A stretch of DNA of 8,490 nt from MWBF01 sp964614645 (GCA_964614645.1 CAZTMA010000192.1:1-8490), one strand, 5' to 3'. Shown: positions 1 through 7,049, counted from the first letter of the stretch. The notes: generated from the letters alone by a model not told the origin. Numbers and translations: made by a program.

Positions 1-4
1 TCAC

Positions 5-48
5 TGATTGCACTTTGGCACAGCCAGATGCTGGCAAATTAGCAATCA
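5..48. promoter_or_regulatory. Leader inverted repeat upstream of the glycosidase gene
   Basis: TGATTGC at 5-11 is the exact reverse complement of GCAATCA at 42-48. Inside it, GCCAG at 23-27 pairs with CTGGC at 31-35 across a 3-nt loop, and TTT at 14-16 can pair with AAA at 36-38. This AT-richer stretch directly precedes the first gene of the operon and could be an operator or a leader-RNA hairpin. No T-run follows, so it is not a classical intrinsic terminator of an upstream gene. A very weak promoter candidate (CTGGCA at 31-36, TACATA at 55-60, 18 nt apart) overlaps it. The base pairing is seen directly; the role is inferred. Confidence 0.3.
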
Positions 49-85
49 CGGTAATACATAGACTCTTCCCATCAAACACCTCACC

Positions 86-91
86 AAGGAG
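86..91 (+). promoter_or_regulatory. Ribosome binding site of the GH3 gene
   Basis: AAGGAG lies 9 nt before the ATG at 101. It is a near-consensus Shine-Dalgarno sequence and fixes that start codon. Confidence 0.8.
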
Positions 92-100
92 ACGCTTTCA

Positions 101-2236
101 ATGACTGAAGCCACAGCTCCCTACCTGAACCCTGACCTGCCCATCGAGCAGCGCGTGGATGACCTGATCGGCCGCATGACGTTAAGAGAGAAGCTCAGCC
201 AGATGTGTAATGCCTGCCCGCCGATCCCCCGGCTGGGCATCCCGGCCTATGACTACTGGAGCGAGGCCCTGCACGGCGTGGCCCGCAACGGCCGCGCCAC
301 CGTCTTCCCACAGGCCATCGGCATGGCTGCGACGTGGAACCCTGAGCTGGTGCGGCGGGTCGCGTCGGCCATCGGCGACGAGGCGCGCGCCAAGCACCAC
401 GAGGCCATGCGGCGGCACGGCGGGACGATGATCTACCAGGGGTTGACGTTCTGGTCGCCCAACATCAACATCTTCCGCGACCCGCGCTGGGGCCGCGGGC
501 AGGAGACGTGGGGCGAAGACCCCGTGCTGACCGGCGAGATGGGCTCGGCATTCGTGCAGGGGCTGCAGGGCGATGACCCGCACTACATGAAGGCAGCCGC
601 GTGCGCCAAGCACTACGCGGTCCACAGTGGGCCGGAGAAGCTGCGGCACACCTTCGACGCGGTGGTCTCTCAGCGGGACCTGTACGGGACCTACCTGCCC
701 GCGTTCCGCAAGCTCGTGGTCGACGCGCAGGTCGAGGCGGTCATGGGCGCGTACAACCGCACCAACGGCGAGGCCTGCTGCGCGAGCCAGACGTTACTCG
801 TGGACATCCTGCGCGGCAAATGGGACTTCCAGGGGCATGTCGTGTCCGACTGCGGCGCGATCAACGACATCCACCAGGGGCACAAGCTCACGGCGGACGC
901 GGCGGAAAGCTCTGCGCTGGCCGTCAAGGCCGGCTGCGACAATGCCTGCATCTGCACCTACGAGCACCTGGGCGAGGCGCTGGAGCGCGGGCTGCTGACC
1001 GAGGCGGACGTCGACCGCTCTCTGGCCCGCATGTACCGGACGCGCTTCAAGCTCGGCATGTTCGATCCGGCGGAGCGCGTGCCGTATGCGAACATACCCA
1101 TGAGCGTTGTGGGGTGCGAAGAACACCTCAAGCTGGCGCAGGAGGCTGCGGTCCAGTCGGTCGTGCTGCTCAAGAACCGGAACAACATCCTGCCTATCAA
1201 GCCGGATGCCAAGGTCATCACCGTCATGGGCCCGGCGGCCGCGAACCTGGATGTGCTGCTGGGCAACTACCACGGCATGAACACCGGCATGGTGACGCTG
1301 GTGGAGGGCATCGTCGCGCGGGCGCCCGAGGGCGTCAAGGTCGAGTACCGGCCCGGCTGCCAGTTCACGCAGCCCAACGCGACCGCGCACGACTGGTCGA
1401 CGTACATGGCCGCGGGCAGCGATGTGACGATTGCCTGCGTGGGCCTGTCGCCGCTCATGGAAGGCGAAGAGGGCGACGCGATCATGACCCCGGAGAACGG
1501 CGACCGGACCGAGATCGAGCTGCCCGAGTCGCAGGCCGCGTACGTCAAGAAGCTGTGCCTGGCCGGCGCAAAGGTCGTCCTGGTCATCACCGGCGGCGCG
1601 CCGGTTGCGCTGGGCGAGCTGGCGGACATGGTGGAAGGCGTCGTGTATGTCTGGTATCCGGGCCAGCTCGGCGGCGCGGCGGTGGCGAGCGTGCTGTTCG
1701 GTGACGTGGCGCCGTCGGGCAAGCTGCCGCTGACCTTCCCCAGGGCGACCGCGGACCTGCCGCCCTTCGACGATTACAACATGGCCGGGCGGACGTATCG
1801 CTTTGCGACGGTCGAGCCGCTGTACCCGTTCGGCTTCGGCCTCAGCTACACGACGTTCGCGTACGAGGGCCTGGCGCTGGACCGCGACACAATCCACAGC
1901 GGTGAGAGCGTTGCCGCGACGGTCACGGTGAGGAACACGGGCGACCGGGCTGCGGATGAGGTCGTGCAGCTCTACGTCACCGACGTGGAGTCATCGGCGC
2001 CGGTCCCGCAGCAGAGCCTGGCCGCATTCCGCCGCATCCACCTGGCGCCGGGCGAGAGCCGGCAGGTCACGTTCACAGTGACGCCGGATATGCTGGAACT
2101 GGTGAACGACGCAGGCGAGCGCGTGCTGGAGCCGGGTCGATTCCGGCTGACCGCAGGCGGCGGCTCCCCGAGCGCGCGGGCGACCGCGCTGGGTGCGGCA
2201 GCGCCCGCCGTTGCCGAACTGATCGTCACGGCATAA
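101..2236 (+). CDS. Glycoside hydrolase family 3, beta-xylosidase/beta-glucosidase type
   Basis: This 711-residue retaining beta-glycosidase probably removes non-reducing sugar units from oligosaccharides or glycosides in the cytoplasm, since no signal peptide or lipobox is visible. Domain order is the usual one. The TIM barrel spans about residues 15-330, with YWSEALHGVAR at 52-62, SPNINIFRDPRWGRGQETWG at 119-138, the KH pair at 170-171, and the VSDCG motif whose D250 is the expected nucleophile. An alpha/beta sandwich spans about 345-560. A C-terminal fibronectin III-like domain spans about 595-685. The acid/base is probably a glutamate of EGEEGD (454-459), E457 being a guess. The barrel signatures resemble the beta-xylosidase/arabinofuranosidase branch more than classical beta-glucosidases, but the exact sugar cannot be read from sequence. 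A strong Shine-Dalgarno at 86-91 supports this start. It appears to be the first gene of the operon and the likely supplier of the sugar processed downstream. Confidence 0.93.
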   Translation: MTEATAPYLNPDLPIEQRVDDLIGRMTLREKLSQMCNACPPIPRLGIPAYDYWSEALHGVARNGRATVFPQAIGMAATWNPELVRRVASAIGDEARAKHHEAMRRHGGTMIYQGLTFWSPNINIFRDPRWGRGQETWGEDPVLTGEMGSAFVQGLQGDDPHYMKAAACAKHYAVHSGPEKLRHTFDAVVSQRDLYGTYLPAFRKLVVDAQVEAVMGAYNRTNGEACCASQTLLVDILRGKWDFQGHVVSDCGAINDIHQGHKLTADAAESSALAVKAGCDNACICTYEHLGEALERGLLTEADVDRSLARMYRTRFKLGMFDPAERVPYANIPMSVVGCEEHLKLAQEAAVQSVVLLKNRNNILPIKPDAKVITVMGPAAANLDVLLGNYHGMNTGMVTLVEGIVARAPEGVKVEYRPGCQFTQPNATAHDWSTYMAAGSDVTIACVGLSPLMEGEEGDAIMTPENGDRTEIELPESQAAYVKKLCLAGAKVVLVITGGAPVALGELADMVEGVVYVWYPGQLGGAAVASVLFGDVAPSGKLPLTFPRATADLPPFDDYNMAGRTYRFATVEPLYPFGFGLSYTTFAYEGLALDRDTIHSGESVAATVTVRNTGDRAADEVVQLYVTDVESSAPVPQQSLAAFRRIHLAPGESRQVTFTVTPDMLELVNDAGERVLEPGRFRLTAGGGSPSARATALGAAAPAVAELIVTA

Positions 2237-2246
2237 CTGCAACTAC

Positions 2247-2289
2247 GGCCTGCCTGGGGTGCGCAGCACCCGTGCATCCCAGACAGGCC
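2247..2289 (+). promoter_or_regulatory. Strong intercistronic hairpin between GH3 and transketolase genes
   Basis: GGCCTG at 2247-2252 and CTGGG at 2254-2258 pair with CCCAG at 2278-2282 and CAGGCC at 2284-2289, leaving one opposed mismatch (C2253/A2283). Within the loop, GGGTGC (2257-2262), GCA, GCACCC (2266-2271) forms a second perfect hairpin, so the region can fold in two partly competing ways. A small palindrome, GACCC-CC-GGGTC, follows at 2294-2305. No T-run follows the stem. It is therefore better read as a processing, stability or attenuation element, or a REP-like repeat, than as an intrinsic terminator. It could set the ratio of glycosidase to downstream enzymes. Confidence 0.5.
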
Positions 2290-2335
2290 ATCTGACCCCC
2301 GGGTCCATCCCGGCATCCATCGGAGACGCGGCCGC

Positions 2336-3178
2336 ATGACGTTATCAACCGACCTGGAACTCAGGCTGAAATCGATCGAGTACCGGCAGACCATTCTGCG
2401 CATCGTCAAGCAGGCGCGCGCCGGTCACACGGGCGGCGACCTGTCCGCCGTCGATATCCTCAACGTCCTGTATAACGATATCCTCAACGTCAGCCCGGCC
2501 ACGATGGCACATCCCGACCGCGACCGTTTTGTGCAGAGCAAGGGGCACTGTGTCGAAGCGCTCTACACCGTGCTGGCCGACCGCGGGTTCTTCCCGGCGG
2601 CGCAACTCGATACGCTCTGCCGCTGCGGCTCACCGTTCATCGGCCACCCGACCCGCAGCGTGCCCGGCATCGAGCAGAACACCGGCGCGCTGGGCCACGG
2701 GCTGGCGGTGGCGACGGGGATGGCACTGGCCGGGCGGCTGGACGGTCGCGCGTATCGTGTCTTCGTGCTCATGGGCGATGGCGAACTCGACGAAGGTTCG
2801 ATCTGGGAGGCCTCGCTGGCGGCCGTGCGTTACGGCCTTGACAACCTGACGGCCATCGTCGACCGGAACGGGCTGCAAATTACGGGGCCGACGGAGAAGG
2901 TCCTGCCGCTGGAGCCGCTGGCCGACAAGTTCCGTGCGTTCGGCTACGCCGTGGCCGAGGTGGACGGCCACGATGTGCGCGGCCTGCGCGAGGTGCTCGG
3001 CCGCGTGCCGCTCCAGCCGGGCCGGCCGAGCCTGGTGCTGGCGCACACGGTCAAGGGGAAGGGCGTCAGCTTTATCGAGAATGCCGCGCACTGGCATCAC
3101 CGGGTGCCGACCGATGCGGAGTACGCCACGGCGCTGGCGGAGCTGGACCGGGCGCGCGCTGAGCTGCAGGGGGGCTGA
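2336..3178 (+). CDS. Split transketolase, N-terminal (ThDP-binding) subunit
   Basis: This 280-residue protein is the N-terminal half of a two-subunit transketolase and binds the diphosphate of thiamine diphosphate through Mg2+. Visible motifs are GHTGGDLS at 30-37 (H31, a substrate-site His in the family), SKGH at 68-71, GHP at 103-105, and the ThDP motif running from GDG at 147-149 to N178 in IVDRNGL. AHTVKGKGVSF follows near residues 236-246. The C-terminal half is a separate gene starting one base after this stop, so the pair almost certainly forms an alpha2beta2 enzyme. Position 117-123 reads GALGHGL where classical enzymes have G(S/P)LGQG. Start support is a GGAG at 2322-2325, 10 nt before the ATG. 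The protein is clearly transketolase-like; whether it serves the general pentose phosphate pathway or only this catabolic operon is open. Confidence 0.93.
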   Translation: MTLSTDLELRLKSIEYRQTILRIVKQARAGHTGGDLSAVDILNVLYNDILNVSPATMAHPDRDRFVQSKGHCVEALYTVLADRGFFPAAQLDTLCRCGSPFIGHPTRSVPGIEQNTGALGHGLAVATGMALAGRLDGRAYRVFVLMGDGELDEGSIWEASLAAVRYGLDNLTAIVDRNGLQITGPTEKVLPLEPLADKFRAFGYAVAEVDGHDVRGLREVLGRVPLQPGRPSLVLAHTVKGKGVSFIENAAHWHHRVPTDAEYATALAELDRARAELQGG

Positions 3179-3179
3179 C

Positions 3180-4118
3180 ATGGAACCGGGTCGACCGAAT
3201 CTGGAAGTCTTTGCGGAGACGCTCCTGGAACTCGCGCGGGAGGACCGCGATGTGGTGGTCGTCACCAGCGACTCGCGCGGCTCGGGCAAGCTGGCTCCCT
3301 TCGCGGAGGCGCTGCCGGGACAGCTCATCGAGCTGGGCATCGCAGAGCAGAATGTGGTCGGCATCGCCGCGGGCCTGGCCTCTGCCGGCAAGCGTGTGTT
3401 TGCGGTGTCGCCGGCCTGTTTCCTGACCGCGCGCGCCTTCGAGCAGATCAAGGTGGACGTCGCTTACTCCGACCAGCCGGTGCGCGTCATCGGCATCAGC
3501 GCGGGCGTCAGCTATGGCGCGCTGGGCGCCACCCATCACTCGCTGCACGACTATGCTGCGCTGCGCGCGGTCCACAACATCACGGTCGTCGCGCCTGCAG
3601 ATAACTTCGAGACCCGCGAGACCATCCGGGCCATCCACCGGGCGGACCATCCGGTGTATGTGCGCCTTGGCAAGGCGTCCCAGCCGCACGTCCACCCGGC
3701 GGACAGCCCATTCATCCTCGGACAGGCGGCCCGCCTGCGAGAGGGGCGCGACCTTACCTTCATCGCGTGCGGCGAGACGGTCGCGCCCGCGGTCGCCGCG
3801 GCCGGTCGCCTCGCCGCGGAGGGCATCGCCTGTCGCGTGTTGAGCATGCACACGCTCAAGCCGCTCGATACTGCCGCTGTGCTGGCGGCAGCGGCAGAGA
3901 CGCGTGCGATCATCACCGTCGAGGAACACAGCGTCCATGGCGGGCTGGGCGAGGCGTGCGCGGCGGTGTTGATGCAGGCCGGCGCGTACGTGCCCTTCAG
4001 GATCGTGGGCTTCCCGGATGAGTACATGGTCACCGGGTCGCAGGCCGACATCTTCTCGCACTACGGCATCTCGCCCGACGGGCTGGCGGCAACGGCCCGC
4101 GCGCTGCTGTCCCGCTGA
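3180..4118 (+). CDS. Split transketolase, C-terminal (pyrimidine-binding) subunit
   Basis: This 312-residue partner of the preceding gene carries the pyrimidine-binding domain (about 5-170) and the C-terminal transketolase domain (about 185-310). GIAEQN at 53-58 supplies the catalytic glutamate E56, which activates the thiamine aminopyrimidine. SDSRGSG at 30-36 and R162 (VRLGK) match substrate-phosphate positions of known transketolases. Aligned by eye to yeast transketolase, the positions of His469 and Asp477 are S107 and L115, while His481 is kept as H119. The following segment is HHSLHDYAALR rather than HQ..E. These changes suggest a substrate differing from classical ketose phosphates. 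The ATG at 3180 has AGGGGGG at 3168-3174 just upstream. The open frame continues further 5', but this ATG begins right after the stop of the N-terminal subunit and gives the normal family length. The 1-nt gap implies translational coupling, which suits a 1:1 complex. Confidence 0.92.
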   Translation: MEPGRPNLEVFAETLLELAREDRDVVVVTSDSRGSGKLAPFAEALPGQLIELGIAEQNVVGIAAGLASAGKRVFAVSPACFLTARAFEQIKVDVAYSDQPVRVIGISAGVSYGALGATHHSLHDYAALRAVHNITVVAPADNFETRETIRAIHRADHPVYVRLGKASQPHVHPADSPFILGQAARLREGRDLTFIACGETVAPAVAAAGRLAAEGIACRVLSMHTLKPLDTAAVLAAAAETRAIITVEEHSVHGGLGEACAAVLMQAGAYVPFRIVGFPDEYMVTGSQADIFSHYGISPDGLAATARALLSR

Positions 4119-4129
4119 GGGCAATCTTT

Positions 4130-4134
4130 GGAGG
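4130..4134 (+). promoter_or_regulatory. Ribosome binding site of the isomerase gene
   Basis: GGAGG ends 4 nt before the ATG at 4139. The spacing is short but usable, and the site supports that start over later ATG codons. Confidence 0.65.
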
Positions 4135-4138
4135 CATC

Positions 4139-5572
4139 ATGGCACAGAACAAGGCCGTCCTGGGCGTCATCATCGGCAACCGGGACTTCTTCCCCGACCG
4201 GCTCATCACGACTGCACGGCAGACGCTGCTGGACGTCTTTGCCGCCCTCGATATCGAGCCGGTCATCCTGGATGAGAGCACGACCAAGCTCGGTGCGGTC
4301 GAGACGTGGAGCGACGCGCGGAAGTGTGCGGCGCTGTTCGACGAGAACCGCCATCGCATCGACGGCATCCTCATCAGCCTGCCCAACTTCGGCGATGAGA
4401 AGGCCGCAGTGGACGCCATTAAGCTCTCTGGGCTGCAGGTCCCCGTCCTGGTGCAGGCGTTTCCGGATGACCTCGATGCCCTGACGCCCGAGTTCCGACG
4501 CGACGCGTTCTGCGGCAAAATCTCCGTCTGCAACAACCTGTACCAGTATGGCTATCCTTACTCCGTGACGGAGCAGCATACACTGCGGCCCGATACGGAG
4601 GAATTCCGCGATGAGTTGCGCAAGTTCACCGGCGTCTGTCGCGTGGTCAAGGGCCTGAAGCACGCGCGCCTGGGTGCGGTCGGCGCGCGGCCCAACGCCT
4701 TCAACACGACGCGCTACAGCGAGAAGCTGCTGCAGGCGCACGGCATCAGCGTCCAGACGGTCGACCTGTCCGAGATCCTGGGCACGGTGGGCAAGCTGGC
4801 CGACGACGATGCCCGGGTGATCGACCGGCTGGGGCGTCTGCGCGGGTACGTCAACACTGCAGGCGTGCCCTCGCCCTCGCTGGTGCGCATGGCCAAGTTC
4901 GCCATCGTGCTGGAAGACTGGATGCAGTCGCTGGACATCCAGGCAACCGCCCTGCAATGCTGGAACTCGCTGCAGCAGAACCTCGGCGCCAACGTCTGCA
5001 CGGTCATGAGCATGATGAGCGAGCAGCTGATGCCGAGCGCGTGCGAGGTGGATGTCACCGGCGTCGTCTCCATGTATGCGCTGCAATTGGCCTCGGGCAC
5101 GCCCAGCGCGCTCGTCGACTGGAACAACAACTATGCTGACGATCGGGACAAGTGCGTGCTGTTCCACTGCGGCAACTGGGCCCGCAGCTTCTACGGCGAT
5201 GAGTTCAACATGGAGTATGCCCCGATCCTCGGCTCGACCCTGGGGGTCGAGAACACCTACGGCGTCGTCGCCGGCCGAGTGCCGGCCGGGCCGTTCAGCT
5301 TTGCGCGCGTCAGCAGCGACGACCGGCACGGGCGCATGCAGGCCTACGTGGGCGACGGGGAGTTCGTCGACGACCCGCTGGAGACCTTCGGCAGCCGCGC
5401 GGTGGTGCGCGTGCCGCGGCTGCAGTCGCTGATGCGGCACATCTGCAAGCACGGCTTCGAGCACCACGCCGCGATGAACCGCTCGCACGCAGCTGCGGTG
5501 CTGCACGAGGCGTTCACGACCTACTTCGGGTGGGAGGTGTACTACCACGGCGGACCCGATGGCGACTGCTAG
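4139..5572 (+). CDS. L-fucose/L-arabinose isomerase-like ketol isomerase
   Basis: This 477-residue protein resembles the FucI/AraA superfamily (COG2407 group), whose members interconvert aldoses and ketoses using a divalent metal. It is shorter than E. coli FucI (about 590) and near AraA in length. Landmarks are an N-terminal Rossmann-like region (IIGNRDFFPDR at 11-21), the segment GAVGARPNAFNTTRYSEK at 179-196 that I associate with this group, and a C-terminal catalytic part. Likely metal or catalytic ligands are E303 (ACEVDVTG), D327 (LVDWNN), H343 (LFHCGNW) and one of H442/H443. These are assigned by analogy, not by alignment. Position between transketolase and kinase genes implies a pentose or deoxy-hexose aldose converted to the ketose that the next gene phosphorylates. 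D-arabinose, L-arabinose, L-fucose, D-xylose or a branched pentose are all possible. It overlaps the kinase gene by 14 nt. Confidence 0.85.
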   Translation: MAQNKAVLGVIIGNRDFFPDRLITTARQTLLDVFAALDIEPVILDESTTKLGAVETWSDARKCAALFDENRHRIDGILISLPNFGDEKAAVDAIKLSGLQVPVLVQAFPDDLDALTPEFRRDAFCGKISVCNNLYQYGYPYSVTEQHTLRPDTEEFRDELRKFTGVCRVVKGLKHARLGAVGARPNAFNTTRYSEKLLQAHGISVQTVDLSEILGTVGKLADDDARVIDRLGRLRGYVNTAGVPSPSLVRMAKFAIVLEDWMQSLDIQATALQCWNSLQQNLGANVCTVMSMMSEQLMPSACEVDVTGVVSMYALQLASGTPSALVDWNNNYADDRDKCVLFHCGNWARSFYGDEFNMEYAPILGSTLGVENTYGVVAGRVPAGPFSFARVSSDDRHGRMQAYVGDGEFVDDPLETFGSRAVVRVPRLQSLMRHICKHGFEHHAAMNRSHAAAVLHEAFTTYFGWEVYYHGGPDGDC

Positions 5573-7046
5573 GCACGGCGGGGCGGCCTACATCCTCGCC
5601 ATCGATGAGGGCACCACGAATGTGAAGGCCGTGCTGGTGGACCGCGGCGGTCGCGTCGTGGCGGAGGCTGCCCGGCCCCTGTCCATCGCGTATCCGCTGC
5701 CTGCGTGGGTCGAACAGGACGCACTCGAAATCTGGCGCACGTCGCACGCGGCTGTCGCGGAGGTGCTCGCCGCCGCGCCGGAGGGGCAGGTGGCCGCGCT
5801 GGCGATCACGAACCAGCGAGAGTCGGTGCTGGCCTGGGACCGGCGTAGCGGCGAGCCGCTCGGCCCCTGCATCTCTTGGCAGTGTCATCGCAGCGCGGCC
5901 TTCTGTGCACAGCTCACCGAGCAGGGCCTGGCCGGCACCATTTACGAGCGGACCGGGCTTGCCGTGGCCCCCATGTTCTCCGGCAGCAAGGCGCGCTGGC
6001 TCCTGGAGCATATTCCCGATGGCGCGGCGCGGGCAGCAAATGGTGAGATCTGCCTGGGGACCGTGGACGCGTGGCTGCTTTGGAACTTCACCGGCCGCGC
6101 GATGTTTGCCTGCGATGTCACCAACGCCTCGCGGACGCAGCTCTTCAACCTCGACACCCTGGATTGGGACGACGACCTGCTACGCATCTTCGGTATCCCG
6201 CGCGCCGCGCTGCCTGAGGTGCGCCTGTCGAGCGCGTACTACGGGGAAACGCGGGCGCTGCCCGGGATCCCGGCAGGGCTGCCCATTGCCGCGCTGATCG
6301 GCGACTCCCACGCGGCGCTCTTCGGGCATGCCGGGTTCCGGCCCGGCTCGGTCAAGGCGACTTACGGGACCGGCTCATCGCTGATGACGCCCACGACGGA
6401 GCGGGTGTTCTCCCGCAACGGGCTGTCGTCGAGCATCGCGTGGGGCCATCTGCAGGTGAGATACGCGCTGGAGGGCAATATCTACGTGACGGGCTCAGCG
6501 GTGCAGTGGGTCTCGGACTTGCTGGGGGTGGACGGCCCGGTGGCCGTGGAGGCGCTCGCGGCGCAGGTCGACGACAACGGCGGCGCGTACTTCGTGCCGG
6601 CCCTGGCCGGTCTCGGCGCACCCCACTGGCATGAGGGGGCGCGCGGGTTGATTACCGGATTGACGCGCGGCACGAGCCGCGGCCACCTGGCCCGCGCGAC
6701 CGTAGAGTCGATCGCATACCAGGTCCGGGATGTGTTCGACGTGATGCAGGCCGAGGCGGGCGTGCCGCTGCAGGTGCTGCTGGCCGATGGCGGCGCGACT
6801 CGCAACCGGGGGCTGATGCAGTTCCAGGCTGATATCCTCGGCATCCCGCTCTTGTGCAGCACCGCGGGCGATGTATCGGCGCTGGGCGCGGCGTACCTGG
6901 CCGGGCTGACTGTAGGGTTTTGGGATTCGGAAGAGGCAATCGCTGCGCTGGAACGGCCCCAGGTGCGCTATGAGCCGGCCATGTCACAGGATCGTCGCGA
7001 TTTGCTATACGCCGGGTGGCAGGCAGCTGTCCGGCGCGCGCTGTAA
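5559..7046 (+). CDS. FGGY-family carbohydrate kinase, glycerol-kinase-like
   Basis: This 495-residue ATP-dependent kinase has the two-domain actin-like FGGY fold at normal length. The phosphate-binding loop DEGTTNVK is at 16-23, TNQRES at 84-89, GTVDAWLLW at 167-175, TNASRTQLFN at 188-197, GDSHAALFG at 248-256 with D249 the expected catalytic base, YGTGSS at 269-274, and the ATP-site DGGATRNRGLMQFQADILG at 410-428. The framework is closest to glycerol kinase (GlpK). Of the GlpK glycerol contacts, R87 and E88 are kept, but Tyr135 is M139 and Gln246 is S250. The substrate is therefore probably not glycerol. Operon context favours a ketopentose such as xylulose, ribulose or apulose. The ATG lies inside the end of the isomerase gene and has no well-spaced Shine-Dalgarno (GGGAGGTG at 5532-5539 is 19 nt away), so termination-reinitiation is likely. 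It is the last gene of the plus-strand operon. Confidence 0.9.
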   Translation: MATARHGGAAYILAIDEGTTNVKAVLVDRGGRVVAEAARPLSIAYPLPAWVEQDALEIWRTSHAAVAEVLAAAPEGQVAALAITNQRESVLAWDRRSGEPLGPCISWQCHRSAAFCAQLTEQGLAGTIYERTGLAVAPMFSGSKARWLLEHIPDGAARAANGEICLGTVDAWLLWNFTGRAMFACDVTNASRTQLFNLDTLDWDDDLLRIFGIPRAALPEVRLSSAYYGETRALPGIPAGLPIAALIGDSHAALFGHAGFRPGSVKATYGTGSSLMTPTTERVFSRNGLSSSIAWGHLQVRYALEGNIYVTGSAVQWVSDLLGVDGPVAVEALAAQVDDNGGAYFVPALAGLGAPHWHEGARGLITGLTRGTSRGHLARATVESIAYQVRDVFDVMQAEAGVPLQVLLADGGATRNRGLMQFQADILGIPLLCSTAGDVSALGAAYLAGLTVGFWDSEEAIAALERPQVRYEPAMSQDRRDLLYAGWQAAVRRAL

Positions 7047-7049
7047 AGG

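Noticed and set aside
601..1897. Two 367-residue frames (plus 601-1704, minus 794-1897) inside the GH3 gene
   Set aside because: The composition is Arg/Gly/Ala-rich and featureless, while the GH3 frame carries continuous family motifs across the same bases.
2934..3179. N-terminal extension of the transketolase C-subunit back to 2934
   Set aside because: The extension would overlap the N-subunit gene almost completely and its sequence is low-complexity. The ATG at 3180 with its ribosome binding site gives the normal family length.
3072..4124. A 350-residue minus-strand frame opposite the transketolase C-subunit
   Set aside because: No family motifs are present, and the plus-strand frame is unambiguous over the same region.
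5233..5251. Perfect 8-bp hairpin (CTCGACCC, 3-nt loop, GGGTCGAG) inside the isomerase gene
   Set aside because: It falls in conserved-looking coding sequence (GSTLGVENT) and is plausible by chance in GC-rich DNA. No regulatory context is visible.
4061..5548. A 495-residue open frame on the minus strand opposite the isomerase gene
   Set aside because: It lies entirely opposite well-supported coding sequence, has a low-complexity Arg/His/Val/Ala-rich composition and shows no recognisable family. Such frames are common opposite GC-rich genes.
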